A stretch of 37,321 nt of DNA from Paucilactobacillus suebicus DSM 5007 = KCTC 3549 (GCF_001434475.1 NZ_AZGF01000022.1:1-37321); one strand, 5' to 3'. Numbered from the stretch's first letter, positions 7,303 through 16,877 are shown. Notes: a model not told the origin generated them from the sequence alone. Made by a program: numbers and translations.

Positions 7303-7917
7303 AATATTTCATAAGCCTACAATCGTATCAAATACATCGAACTGCTGAGCCAATATAAAAAACATTTAATGATGAAATCTATATGGAGTTGAAAAAATAG
7401 TTATAATAACGCTTAATCTTTAGCAAAATTTTAAGAAGTCAAATTACGAAAACTAATATTGATAAATATTCATTAATTGCCAAATGTTATACGAACTAAA
7501 ATGCCTGTTTATCAACGACTAAATAGTAATTTTAATTAATATATTATACGTAGACATGTATAAATTTTAACTAACGTAATTGAATTTATAAATCGTATAT
7601 AGTGATAATGGTAAATTATCAGTTGATTATTTGAACAAGTTATCAAAGTGTGGGTATAATAAAATGACTAGTAAACAAGTTGAATAATTAAGGGCATATA
7701 TGCAGAGAAAAGAAAATTATATTATTCACTAATTCGTATTTTTACATAAATTTTAAAAATTTATGTATACGTCTAGTCGATGTTATAAACATGGAGTATC
7801 GGTGTTAATGGGATGAAAATGCGAACGAAAGGTGCGAACAATACTCTGTGCAGATACAAGGTTAAGCTCATTTTGTGATAGGGGTTGCTAAATAAAAAGG
7901 TTAAATAGGAGATTATG
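7303..7917. other. AT-rich non-coding stretch before the RHH gene
   Basis: No reading frame of note. A good plus-strand promoter lies at 7631-7660 (TTGAAC, 18 nt, TATAAT). A near-perfect palindrome at 7743-7767 has 12-bp arms around a single base (TACATAAATTTT and its complement), without a T run, so an operator or RNA hairpin rather than a classical terminator. TGCGAAC occurs twice, 13 nt apart (7820-7826, 7833-7839). The long leader before the ribbon-helix-helix gene looks regulatory or is leftover of acquired DNA. Confidence 0.4.
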
Positions 7918-8070
7918 ATGAAAAGTAAATTTACCACATCACTAGATCATGAATTGATTAAACAGTTAAAGATTCAAGCAGTGGTTGAAGAAACAACTGT
8001 TGGTAATATTTTAGAAAACATTATTAAAGACTATTTGAGTAAAAATGAAGATACGGCTCATATTGATTAA
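7918..8070 (+). CDS. Small ribbon-helix-helix (CopG/Arc-like) protein
   Basis: 50 residues. The start MKSKFTTSLD is a classic ribbon-helix-helix beta-strand, followed by helix HELIKQLKIQAVVEE, a turn (TTVGN) and helix ILENIIKDYLSKN. Such proteins are dimers that bind DNA through paired strands; examples are plasmid copy-control repressors (CopG) and antitoxins. The ATG at 7918 is chosen over 7915 because AGGAG (7907-7911) is then 6 nt away. No toxin or replication gene adjoins it, so it is an orphan regulator or a remnant of an acquired element. Confidence 0.72.
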   Translation: MKSKFTTSLDHELIKQLKIQAVVEETTVGNILENIIKDYLSKNEDTAHID

Positions 8071-8272
8071 TTAATTTAAAAAATATTTTTTGCCATAATC
8101 TATTCGTTTATTGTTAATCACATGGAAATGGATCAGTATAGTGTATTAGCTTTATCATGACTGCACTCAATACAAAAAAAGTTGGGAAAGAACTATTATT
8201 ATCTACCAAAACTATTAATTTAGAGCTTCGGTTTATCTAGCCTAAACATCTAATAAATGGTTGAATCCAGCC
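8071..8272. other. Non-coding spacer after the RHH gene
   Basis: No gene seen; only frames of a dozen codons. The sequence is AT-rich, and AAAAAATATTTTTT near 8079-8092 could form a weak hairpin. Confidence 0.4.
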
Positions 8273-8334
8273 AATAAGGTCCCTAAGATCAAAATCCAAT
8301 TTTTCAGGATTTTAGCCTTGGGGACCTTATTTTC
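8273..8334. terminator. Strong two-part hairpin, probable terminator
   Basis: AATAAGGTCCC (8273-8283) pairs perfectly with GGGACCTTATT (8321-8331); an inner stem pairs AAAATCC with GGATTTT. A short T run follows on the plus side. It lies just beyond the stop of the minus-strand YhgE-type gene and probably ends transcripts from both directions. Confidence 0.65.
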
Positions 8335-8357
8335 TGGTAATGAATCGACTCGCTTAA

Positions 8358-9566
8358 TTAAGATTTCTTACGATGAATGAGTGGTGTGATGTACATAATA
8401 AGCAGTGCCACTCCACCGATGACTGACAGAACTATAATTGAATTAAATGTCGAGGTTGAACCGTTTAGGAAGTATAGATTATTTGTTAAAGTATCCATTG
8501 AAAATCTCATTGGAATCCAGCTATATATCCAATTACGATACAACGATGGCAGCATCTGCGGAGCATAACTCAACACGCCGGCCGCCATGAACCAAACTAT
8601 TATAATCAGTGGCCAACCTTTGAAACCTGCCAGATCTAGCACACAGGTCTGAATAAAGTAGAATATCAAGAAGTTGAAGAATAGTAACCCAATAAAAGTA
8701 GCAGGGGTGGGTACTGGTACGCTAAAGCATGTGTGGATAAAGAAATAGATGATTGGACTGATGACAGCGCTCATGACTGCTCCAGACAAAACCTGACTAG
8801 AAATTGTTTTGAACGTCATTTGACCATTTACTTGTTTATTATGTGTCCGCCACAAAAGCAGTGATGAAATTAGTGATCCTAACCAGGTAAAGATTGTTAG
8901 TAACATAGGCATCATACCACTGACACTTTTACTTGGGATTTTATTAACGTTCTTTGTTGTAACCTTGATTGGACTGTTAATAACGTTCATTTGGTCAACA
9001 GTAAGACTAATATTAGCCTTTTTTAGGATTGATTGTTCTTTTTGACTAATTTGTGCACCAATGTTATTACCCATTGCAGGCAATGCTTTTTCCAATGCCT
9101 GCGACATAGAAGCATTCATCCCTTGATTAATTTTTACTTCGATTTTGGCTTGTTTTACGATTGGCGAAGCCGACCTGGTGCTTGACGAATTATCAACCAC
9201 TGCCATTTTCTTTTGCATGACTTCTGTCGCAATCAACTTTGTTTGAGTTTGTATGCTGTCTGAAAAACCTTTTTTAATGATGAAAGCTGCGTAATATTTT
9301 TTGTTATCAAATCCTTTTTTTAGGTTACTTTCATGGTTAACTTTGACCCATTTAATTTGTGAATTGCTACCAGCAAATTTATCTTCTAATTTATTCTGAA
9401 TTTGCTCAGCATTTTTATCCGTGTCTTCATTCACTAAGGCAATTGGCACTTGGTGAAGCTTAATATTATTTTTAGGTCCAATCTGCATGAACGTAAAGAA
9501 TCCAATGATTGCGGCTACTAACACCATTGCACCCCAGAACATTTTTGATTTATAAATTTGAAACAT
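8358..9566 (-). CDS. YhgE/Pip-type ABC-2-like membrane protein
   Basis: 402 residues. One N-terminal membrane helix (about 10-29), a long outside-facing domain (about 30-215) and five or six C-terminal helices (about 220-395) match the YhgE/Pip N-terminal domain plus the ABC-2-type membrane domain. The segment VPIALVNEDTDKN after the first helix is a family hallmark. Relatives include phage infection protein (Pip) of lactococci and YhgE; the group is linked to export and to ESX/type VII-like surface functions, but the transported molecule here is unknown. The ATG at 9566 follows AGGAGG (9575-9580) at 8 nt. It is divergent from a TetR gene that probably controls it. No ATPase is adjacent. Confidence 0.83.
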   Translation of the reverse strand: MFQIYKSKMFWGAMVLVAAIIGFFTFMQIGPKNNIKLHQVPIALVNEDTDKNAEQIQNKLEDKFAGSNSQIKWVKVNHESNLKKGFDNKKYYAAFIIKKGFSDSIQTQTKLIATEVMQKKMAVVDNSSSTRSASPIVKQAKIEVKINQGMNASMSQALEKALPAMGNNIGAQISQKEQSILKKANISLTVDQMNVINSPIKVTTKNVNKIPSKSVSGMMPMLLTIFTWLGSLISSLLLWRTHNKQVNGQMTFKTISSQVLSGAVMSAVISPIIYFFIHTCFSVPVPTPATFIGLLFFNFLIFYFIQTCVLDLAGFKGWPLIIIVWFMAAGVLSYAPQMLPSLYRNWIYSWIPMRFSMDTLTNNLYFLNGSTSTFNSIIVLSVIGGVALLIMYITPLIHRKKS

Positions 9567-9670
9567 AGTCTTTTCCTCCTATTTGTTGATACATAAATTA
9601 TATATAGAGAAAACTATTATTCACAATAATCAAAAATAGTCATCATGCTGTAATGGGCGACATAATTCAT

Positions 9671-9702
9671 CATATGTTAATTAATGATACATATGTTATG
9701 AT
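9671..9702. promoter_or_regulatory. Operator-like repeats between yhgE-type and tetR genes
   Basis: CATATGTTA occurs twice as a direct repeat, 19 nt apart (9671-9679, 9690-9698), and ATATGT/ACATAT form an inverted pair (9672-9677, 9689-9694). A -10-like TATGAT at 9697-9702 overlaps. A site for the adjacent TetR protein is plausible but unproven. Confidence 0.4.
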
Positions 9703-9742
9703 ATTGGTGCGAAACATTATAAATTAAAGAGGATACGTATAA

Positions 9743-10300
9743 ATGACTGACTTAAGAGTTAGAAGAACTAGGTTTGCAATTAAACAAGCCTTTATTGATT
9801 TAGTTAACGAAAAAGGATTTGAATCTGTGAGTGTTACTGAGATCGCAGACCAGGCAATGATTAATCGTCTCACTTTTTACAAGCATTACACCGACAAATA
9901 TGACTTAGCTCAGAAACTAATTGAGAATTTTGGTAATGAGTATCGTCAAATTATCGAGCGTCGAGGGGTGTTAAGTGAAGAGAATCTATCCTTTGAAAAA
10001 ATTCTTGAACTAATGACACCAGAGGTACAGAAAATTTTTACCAAACGTGGTGATGAAATAAGGGCGCTGCGCTCGATACAGATAGGGAACATCACTTTAC
10101 AAAGTGAAATTCAAAAAGTTCTATCACAAAATATTAAGCAAATAGTTCACCATGATACTTCCAATTTAGAAAATATGATTTTATCATCATTTATCGTTAC
10201 AGTTATTAATTATTCCGCTGAAAATAAAAAAGCGCCTGATTTCATTGAAATCAGACGTACTTTTGAAGACATTCTTGAGATCCTTAAGATTGACGATTAG
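9743..10300 (+). CDS. TetR-family regulator beside the YhgE-type gene
   Basis: 185 residues. TetR helix-turn-helix at about 8-55: AIKQAFIDLVNEKG, VSVTEIADQAMI and the recognition helix NRLTFYKHYTDK. The C-terminal part is a helical ligand/dimer domain without an assignable ligand. The ATG at 9743 follows AGAGGAT closely. Divergent orientation and shared repeats suggest it represses the YhgE-type membrane protein gene and itself. Its last 17 nt overlap the 3' end of the convergent ClC gene. Confidence 0.85.
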   Translation: MTDLRVRRTRFAIKQAFIDLVNEKGFESVSVTEIADQAMINRLTFYKHYTDKYDLAQKLIENFGNEYRQIIERRGVLSEENLSFEKILELMTPEVQKIFTKRGDEIRALRSIQIGNITLQSEIQKVLSQNIKQIVHHDTSNLENMILSSFIVTVINYSAENKKAPDFIEIRRTFEDILEILKIDD

Positions 10301-11546
10301 TTTCCATGTACTTTAACATTATCTTTGAAGTGGCTATTGCAAGTCCAACACCCAAGCTGAGTGGTAGTAGTGCGGAGTAATTCAAATGACTGACTTCAAA
10401 CATCATAAACATTGCCATTAGTGGGGCTTGCTGTGAAGCTGCGAGAAGAGAACTGGCGCCAATGACACTGAATTGCCAAGCTTGGACTCCAGGAATAAAT
10501 AAACCAAGTAATATACCAACTGCAGAGCCAGTGGTTGCTCCGATTGATATAGAAGGCGCCAGGGTACCACCGTATGCACCCGCTTTTAGTGATAGAACAG
10601 TCACGATTGCTTTTGCAAGTGCCCCGATTAATAGTAGTTCAATTATATGAGCGCTACTGGTGTCCAGTGACGTCTGTGCTAAAGCACGTCCGTTTCCCAT
10701 GATTTGTGGGAAAAACATAGCTATAGCGCCAGTAATTGCGCTAATCAAGGGCAGCTGCCATAAAATTTGTCTGGATTTGGCGCGTTTTTTTCCTGCCCAG
10801 GTGAACATTATTCTAAAAATGGTACCAAGGGCTCCGCAAAATGGGCCAAGAAATAATACAACTAGAAGAATCCGCGGTGAAAAAGCGCCGCTACTTACTG
10901 CATAGTATGGACCCATTCCCTTAACCGTAGAGCCAATAAGCATACCAATGACGGACATTGTTAGACTAACTGCGACGGTTTTCTTTGTAACTTTATTTAA
11001 AAGAATTTCGATGCTGAACATTGCACCTGTTATTGGGGCAATGTAGACACCCGCAAATCCTGCACCCGCAGCGGCAGCTATTAATAATTGGCGATCTTCT
11101 TTGCTAAGACTTACCCTAGTTAATTTGTGAATGAAATTTCCCCACACTTGCGCAAGCATTGCGCCTAATTCTCGAGGCGCCAGTTCTCGTCCGACTGATC
11201 CACCAGTTGCGACATAAAAGATTTGGGTGAATACATGCAGGATAGTTGTCGGTACTGACATTTTTTTCCCAGTGGCGGCCTCTTTAAGTGATACGATCGG
11301 TTTCATCCGGGTACTAATTATCCACCAAACGATGGCTGCAACTATTCCACCAATAATCAATGAAAATAATCTGCGATCTGGTGAGACAGTCCAGGCGTAT
11401 GGATGAGTGACAGTTTCCTTAAACTTCAGAAAAGTTTTTTCAATTAAGTCTAGAAATAGGCTGACAATGGCGGCACCGGTTCCAGCGAGGCAACCAATAA
11501 CGACTGTTGAAATAGCCATTATAAAATTGTTGTTTTGCTTAGTCAT
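10284..11546 (-). CDS. ClC-family chloride channel or transporter
   Basis: 420 residues, about ten or more helices, the usual size of bacterial ClC proteins. The selectivity and gating region is GGSVGRELAPRE at 115-126, with the gating glutamate E121; most ClC proteins have GREGP here, so GRELAP is a variant. VYIAPITGAMFSIEIL matches the GxFxP region and GAYGGTLAPS the later one. It moves chloride, or possibly another anion, across the membrane, with or without H+ exchange. The ATG at 11546 has GGAG 9 nt upstream; an in-frame TTG at 11582 does not. Its stop lies inside the convergent tetR gene. Confidence 0.88.
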   Translation of the reverse strand: MTKQNNNFIMAISTVVIGCLAGTGAAIVSLFLDLIEKTFLKFKETVTHPYAWTVSPDRRLFSLIIGGIVAAIVWWIISTRMKPIVSLKEAATGKKMSVPTTILHVFTQIFYVATGGSVGRELAPRELGAMLAQVWGNFIHKLTRVSLSKEDRQLLIAAAAGAGFAGVYIAPITGAMFSIEILLNKVTKKTVAVSLTMSVIGMLIGSTVKGMGPYYAVSSGAFSPRILLVVLFLGPFCGALGTIFRIMFTWAGKKRAKSRQILWQLPLISAITGAIAMFFPQIMGNGRALAQTSLDTSSAHIIELLLIGALAKAIVTVLSLKAGAYGGTLAPSISIGATTGSAVGILLGLFIPGVQAWQFSVIGASSLLAASQQAPLMAMFMMFEVSHLNYSALLPLSLGVGLAIATSKIMLKYMETNRQS

Positions 11547-11755
11547 GAATAGTAGCTCCAAATTTTTGCTCTTGTCTAACAACTTCGATGATTTGAGCTC
11601 ATTTATTTTATGTGTAAACCGGATGTTATTTTATCACAATTAACTTACATTTTATCGATCTTAGCGGAATTTGGCACAATATTATAAGTTTGGAGAAAAT
11701 GATTATTTTGAATTATGTTATATTAAGTCTGCTATCATAAAAAAATGAGGTGTTT

Positions 11756-12502
11756 ATGACGGATTTTTCTATTAAACGTGATGGTCTTTCTTTACATGCT
11801 CGTTTAGAAAAGCCTTCAAAAAATAGTGACACACTTGCGATTGTCATGCATGGATTCACCGCTGATTTAGGTTATGACGAATCACGACTGGTTCCACGAA
11901 TTGCTTCAGCATTGTTACAGAATGACTTTGCTGTGCTAAGGTTTGATTTTAATGGACATGGTAAAAGTGATGGTGAGTTACAGAATATGACTGTCCTTAA
12001 TGAAATCAGCGATGCCAAGGCTGTTCTTGATTTTGCTCGGACATTAAATTATGCGAAAATTGTTTTGATTGGTCACTCTCAAGGTGGAGTAGTTGCTAGT
12101 ATGCTAGCTGGATATTATAGAGACTTGATTAGCAAATTAGTACTATTAGCACCAGCGGCAACTCTTAAAACTGACGCTCAGCTGGGCACGTTACAAGGAA
12201 CTACATATGACCCAAAGAATATTCCTGATGTTTTGAATATTCGTGGCGAATTAACAGTTGGCGGTTTTTATCTGCGAACAGCTCAATCACTGCCGATCTA
12301 CGAAGTTGCTCATCAATTTAATGGACCAGTGTGTTTGATTCATGGTATTAGTGATAAAGTGGTCGATTATCATGCGTCGGTTCGTTATCATAATGGATAT
12401 TTTGACAGCGAACTGCACTTGTTGAATGACACTGATCATTCGTTTACTGGAGACGTGGCTAAACCGGCTATTCAAATTCTGTTGGAATTTTTGGAAAAAT
12501 AA
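11756..12502 (+). CDS. Cinnamoyl (feruloyl) esterase, alpha/beta hydrolase
   Basis: 248 residues, closely resembling Lactobacillus johnsonii cinnamoyl esterase LJ0536 over its whole length. Catalytic triad: S108 in GHSQGG, D200 in LIHGISDKVV, H228 in DTDHSF. The oxyanion-hole segment is MHGFTAD (31-37), and FDFNGHGKSDG and NMTVLNEI match the family. It hydrolyses esters of hydroxycinnamic acids (ferulic, caffeic, p-coumaric) in the cytosol, which points to plant-associated habitats. The ATG at 11756 is used, with GAGG at 11747-11750; a GTG at 11750 overlaps that site. Monocistronic, followed by a terminator. Confidence 0.88.
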   Translation: MTDFSIKRDGLSLHARLEKPSKNSDTLAIVMHGFTADLGYDESRLVPRIASALLQNDFAVLRFDFNGHGKSDGELQNMTVLNEISDAKAVLDFARTLNYAKIVLIGHSQGGVVASMLAGYYRDLISKLVLLAPAATLKTDAQLGTLQGTTYDPKNIPDVLNIRGELTVGGFYLRTAQSLPIYEVAHQFNGPVCLIHGISDKVVDYHASVRYHNGYFDSELHLLNDTDHSFTGDVAKPAIQILLEFLEK

Positions 12503-12512
12503 TTTTTTTGCT

Positions 12513-12549
12513 AAGGCGCTTTCGGAGTGATTTACGAGAGTGCTTTTGT
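12513..12549 (+). terminator. Terminator after the esterase gene
   Basis: GCGCTTTCG (12516-12524) pairs with CGAGAGTGC (12535-12543) with two G-U pairs, followed by TTTT. Confidence 0.6.
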
Positions 12550-12571
12550 GTTTTATCAACAATTTACGTAA

Positions 12572-12580
12572 TGTTAAAAT
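12572..12580 (+). promoter_or_regulatory. Extended -10 promoter of sbcDC
   Basis: TGTTAAAAT gives an extended -10 (TGN before TAAAAT, 12575-12580) about 40 nt before the sbcD start. The -35 is poor, as is common with extended -10 elements. Confidence 0.42.
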
Positions 12581-12619
12581 AGAAGTAGTCACTATAGCAA
12601 ATAGAAAGAGGGTCACGCC

Positions 12620-13744
12620 ATGCGCTTATTACATACAGCCGATTGGCACATTGGACGCCGATTACACGGATTCGACCTAACAGATGTTCAGGAAGATGCA
12701 TTTAAACAAATTGAACAAATTGCAATTGATGAAAAGGTGGATGGAATTTTACTGGCGGGTGATTTGTATGATCGAGGTATGCCATCTGAGAATTCAGTAT
12801 CTTTATTAAATAAAATGATTCAAAAATTGAATTTAGAAGATCGCCTGCCAATTTATGCAATTTCTGGTAACCACGATAGTGCAATTCGGCTTTCGACGGG
12901 TGCACCATGGTTTGAAGCAACTAAATTTTACATGGCGACGAGTATTGAACAGGCATTCCAACCAATCACTGTTGGTAATAGTCAAATCTTTTTATTACCG
13001 TATTTTGAACCATTTGCAGCACAACAATACTTTGAAAATGAAAAAATCACTCATTTAGACCAAGCTGTAAAAGCAGTTGTAGAAAAAATCAAAACGCTGT
13101 TTGATCCGGCTAAAAAGCATATATTAGTGGCCCATTTTTTTGTAGCTGGGAGTTCCGTTACAGATTCTGAAACTCAATTATCAGTCGGCGGGTTGGCCGA
13201 GGTACCTCTTAGTGTGCTATCTGATTTCGATTACGTAGCGTTAGGCCATCTCCACGGCCGACAGGCACTTCAGGCAGATAATGCAGCATACAGTGGTTCA
13301 CCGGTTAAATTTTCATTATCTGAGGCTGATCAGGAGAAGGGCGTTTATATTCTAGATACTGAAAATATGGAACGAACATTTAAAGCACTACAGCCACTTA
13401 GAGATGTTACAAGATTACACGATAGTTTTGAGAAATTAACAAATCCAATTTATTATGAAAAGATTGGTCGAAAGGATTACTTTGGCATCACATTGACTGA
13501 TACAAAACCGATTCCTAATGTATTAGCGAGACTGCGTGAGATATACCCGAACATTGTGTCGTTAGATAGAGAGAAAGGGTATCAACCAAGTATCAATCCA
13601 AGAAGTCTGAATGTAAAAAATCAAAATCCGATGGAATTACTAGACCAGTTTTATGAGTCTATAGCAAAAGAAGATTTAACTGAACAACAAAAAAAGTGGG
13701 CTGAGAATGCTCTAGGTAAGGCGAACAGAGAGGTACAAAAATGA
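12620..13744 (+). CDS. sbcD: SbcD, nuclease subunit of the SbcCD complex
   Basis: 374 residues. It has the Mre11-type metallophosphoesterase motifs in order: TADWHIG (D8, H10), AGDLYDRG (D48), SGNHDS (N84, H85), a later VAHFF and GHLHG. These bind two manganese ions. With SbcC it forms the Mre11-Rad50-like complex that opens hairpins and processes blocked DNA ends. The ATG at 12620 has AGAGGG about 9 nt upstream. The stop overlaps the start of sbcC by 4 nt (ATGA), so translation is probably coupled. Confidence 0.96.
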   Translation: MRLLHTADWHIGRRLHGFDLTDVQEDAFKQIEQIAIDEKVDGILLAGDLYDRGMPSENSVSLLNKMIQKLNLEDRLPIYAISGNHDSAIRLSTGAPWFEATKFYMATSIEQAFQPITVGNSQIFLLPYFEPFAAQQYFENEKITHLDQAVKAVVEKIKTLFDPAKKHILVAHFFVAGSSVTDSETQLSVGGLAEVPLSVLSDFDYVALGHLHGRQALQADNAAYSGSPVKFSLSEADQEKGVYILDTENMERTFKALQPLRDVTRLHDSFEKLTNPIYYEKIGRKDYFGITLTDTKPIPNVLARLREIYPNIVSLDREKGYQPSINPRSLNVKNQNPMELLDQFYESIAKEDLTEQQKKWAENALGKANREVQK

Positions 13745-16700
13745 AGCCGGTTAAGTTAATATTGCATAATTTTGGCCCATACGAAAACGAAACAATTGAT
13801 TTTAGCGGGCTTGATCAGGTCCCGGTTTTTTTAATTTCAGGACAAACAGGTAGTGGCAAAACAACCATTTTTGAGGCTTTGACATTTGCACTATATGGTG
13901 AAAGTGTCACCGGTGATCGCCCGGCAAACAGCCTTCGTTCTGACTTTGCGGCCGATACTGATCCAACTGAGGTTACTTTAATATTTGATCATCAGGGAAA
14001 AAGGTATGATATTAGTCGTCGTCCAAAGCAGATTTTGTCTAAACAACGTGGCACTGGTACTAAGGAATATGGTGCATCAGCTCATTTAAAAGTGTTTGAG
14101 CATGATAAAAAGATTGAAGATACTGCTAGAACAAAGGAAATCAATATTGAACTTGAACGGTTATTGCAAATTAATCGTGATCAGTTTGCCCAAATTGTCC
14201 TTTTACCGCAGGGAGACTTTCGGCGTTTTTTAACTGCATCAAGCACTGATAAAGAAGTTGTATTACGCAAGTTGTTCAGGACTCAACTTTATGAGCGATG
14301 GGCTGATACGCTAAAGTCACAATTAAAGGAAGCATCCGATCAAAGTAAGTCTTGGCAAGCAACGATTAAAAGTAACTTAGGTAAAATTAAGTGGGAAAAA
14401 AATCCAGATAATCTTGAAACTTTAAACGTTGAACAACAGGTAAAGTTGTTAGAAGAGCAGCAGGAAACAACTAGAGAGAGACAAGAAAAACAGCGAAAGA
14501 CATTGGAAACTGATCGCTCGGTAGTTCAAAAACAATCAAATGTTATTGAACAGGCTCAAACCCACAATCATCAGCTTGATGAATTAGATAATCTTGAGCA
14601 TCAACAGCGGCAGCTGCAAACGCGACAACTGGAAATGAAACAACTACAAAGTGAAATCGATGAATTGCAGTGGGCTAAAAATCACCAAGCGGCTAATGAA
14701 TCACTCAATCAGGCACAACAGCAAAAATCACAAAACGGCCAAAAAATTGATGAATCTCAAAGTAGATTAATCAAGTTGCAGTCAGACTTTAAACGGTTAG
14801 AGCAGCAACACAAGAAGCTTGAAGAGAAGACTGATAATTATTCTGAAATGAAACAGGAAATACCAGTTTTAACCCGGCAACGCGCAAATTTTGAAACAGT
14901 GAATAAATTAGCAAAAGATTTGGATACGGCACAACATACTAGCATCAAAGAACAATCTGTTATGGATGAATATGTCCAACAACAGCAAAAATTAGATGCC
15001 AAACAAACAGAATTACAACAACTCACGAATCAACTCGGTGATCGACAGCTAGTATATAACCAGTCATTACATCATCGAGACCGACTGGCGCAGTTTGAAA
15101 CAGAATTAAGTAAGATTTTGAAGTCAGAGAGTAAGCTAAATGGTGATAAAGCGAATTTAGCTGTTAAAATCGATAAAATATCGGAATTCAAACAAAATGT
15201 TGAAGATGCCGCTGAAATAAAGTCGGATCTTGAAAATCAAAGATTGGTAAACCATATTGCAGAGCTTGCACAACAGTTAAAGCCTGGAACTCCGTGCCCT
15301 ATTTGTGGCAGTACAGAGCATCCTAGTCCTGCGGTGGCTGTTGAAGGTCAAAATGTCACTAAAGATGATTTAAATAAAGCTGATTCGGAATTGAGCAAAC
15401 AAAATAAAATATTAACTGTCAACCAGACCGAAATAGAGCAATTAGGATTACAAATTAAAAACGAGCAAGGCGATCTGGATGTTTCGGTAACCGAATTGGC
15501 AACAGCGATTAAAAAAGAGAAATGGTTAAGTATTGTTAATTCACAACTAGACGGCATTCAAAATGCGATAGAAGATGGTAGACAAGTTTTGAAGGATCAA
15601 ATTGATACGCTAGCATCAGAGTTAAGTGATAGCCAGGCTGCGTCAGAAAAATTAGCCAAATTAAAAGTAAAACAGGACGAGTTGAAAATTTCAATTAATG
15701 ATCAGCAAGAAAAATTGACTTCATCACAGAATAATTTGCAAACTTTAACGGTTAAATTGAGTGACGCCAAGGAACAATTACCGCATGAATTTAGTGATTT
15801 AAAGAGCTTAGATGAACATTTAAATCAATTAAATGATGACGTGATGCAATTTGATGATGATCAGAAAAAAAATCAAGCATCAATTTCTGATGTTAAAAGT
15901 CAAATAGCTGCATCAAATTCTGAAATTAAAGTTTTAACCAACCGTCAAAATGATCTTAACTTGAGGATTGAAGAGGTAAGGAGTGACTTAAAGGCCTCCT
16001 TGATTAAACATTTTAATAGCGAAGACTGGGAAGCATTTAATGAATTACTAAATCAAGTTTCGCAGCTTGATGGATATCAAAAACGCTATCAAGATTATGC
16101 ACAGCAGGTTTCTGAAGTGAAGGCCAGATTAGAAACATTGCATCAACTAGTTAGCGGTGACAGAGTCGATATCGCGACTGAAACGAAAAAGTTAAAGGAA
16201 TTTCAACAAGTTGTTTCAGATGATAATCAACTACTTGAGCGGACTACTGAACTATACATTCTAAACCAGAATACATTGAAGACAATTCAGCAGTCTAGTG
16301 ATTCTTTAAGTAAGCAAGCTCACGATTTTCAAGAACTAGAACAGTTAACGGCAACGATCAGTGGTAGTGGGGATGCAAAGCTGAGCCTTGAACGATATGT
16401 GCTGCGTGAGTATTTGCTTGAAATACTGGATACAGCTAATGGTCATTTACAACAATTGAGTTCGGGACGCTATTTTCTTAAATTGCATGAGGAGGCTGGA
16501 ACTTACCAAAAGGATACCGGTCTTGAGTTGGATGTCTATGATGACAACGTTGGTCATCCTCGTAGTGTTCACACACTTTCTGGCGGTGAAAGTTTCATTA
16601 CAGCGTTAAGTTTAGCGCTGGCCTTGGGCGAAGTTATTCAGAATCAATCAGGTGGCATTACAATTGATACTCTTTTCATAGATGAAGGTTTCGGATCACT

Positions 16701-16875
16701 AGATCAAGATTCACTCCAAACTGCGATGGGAGCATTGGAACATATAGAAGGAGATCACAGAATGATCGGAATTATCAGTCACGTTCAAGAATTGAAGGTT
16801 GAGATTCCATATCAAATTCAGGTTACTGCTCAAGGACAAGGGAAGAGTCACGCAAAGTTGATTTTGCCACAGTAA
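13741..16875 (+). CDS. sbcC: SbcC, Rad50-like ATPase subunit of SbcCD
   Basis: 1044 residues. Walker A (GQTGSGKTT) at 34-42; two long coiled coils; the zinc-hook CPIC at 519-522 at the apex; ABC signature LSGGES at 946-951; Walker B FIDEG with D981-E982. This is the complete Rad50/SMC-like plan: the head domains hydrolyse ATP and control SbcD, and the hook joins two complexes through zinc. Coiled coils are rich in Gln, Lys and Glu, as in lactobacillar homologues. It starts within the sbcD stop codon and is followed by a terminator. Confidence 0.96.
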   Translation: MKPVKLILHNFGPYENETIDFSGLDQVPVFLISGQTGSGKTTIFEALTFALYGESVTGDRPANSLRSDFAADTDPTEVTLIFDHQGKRYDISRRPKQILSKQRGTGTKEYGASAHLKVFEHDKKIEDTARTKEINIELERLLQINRDQFAQIVLLPQGDFRRFLTASSTDKEVVLRKLFRTQLYERWADTLKSQLKEASDQSKSWQATIKSNLGKIKWEKNPDNLETLNVEQQVKLLEEQQETTRERQEKQRKTLETDRSVVQKQSNVIEQAQTHNHQLDELDNLEHQQRQLQTRQLEMKQLQSEIDELQWAKNHQAANESLNQAQQQKSQNGQKIDESQSRLIKLQSDFKRLEQQHKKLEEKTDNYSEMKQEIPVLTRQRANFETVNKLAKDLDTAQHTSIKEQSVMDEYVQQQQKLDAKQTELQQLTNQLGDRQLVYNQSLHHRDRLAQFETELSKILKSESKLNGDKANLAVKIDKISEFKQNVEDAAEIKSDLENQRLVNHIAELAQQLKPGTPCPICGSTEHPSPAVAVEGQNVTKDDLNKADSELSKQNKILTVNQTEIEQLGLQIKNEQGDLDVSVTELATAIKKEKWLSIVNSQLDGIQNAIEDGRQVLKDQIDTLASELSDSQAASEKLAKLKVKQDELKISINDQQEKLTSSQNNLQTLTVKLSDAKEQLPHEFSDLKSLDEHLNQLNDDVMQFDDDQKKNQASISDVKSQIAASNSEIKVLTNRQNDLNLRIEEVRSDLKASLIKHFNSEDWEAFNELLNQVSQLDGYQKRYQDYAQQVSEVKARLETLHQLVSGDRVDIATETKKLKEFQQVVSDDNQLLERTTELYILNQNTLKTIQQSSDSLSKQAHDFQELEQLTATISGSGDAKLSLERYVLREYLLEILDTANGHLQQLSSGRYFLKLHEEAGTYQKDTGLELDVYDDNVGHPRSVHTLSGGESFITALSLALALGEVIQNQSGGITIDTLFIDEGFGSLDQDSLQTAMGALEHIEGDHRMIGIISHVQELKVEIPYQIQVTAQGQGKSHAKLILPQ

Positions 16876-16877
16876 TC

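Noticed and set aside
7814-7879. 21-codon basic peptide frame (MKMRTKGANN...)
   Set aside because: No ribosome binding site at a usable distance and no similarity recognised; treated as chance.
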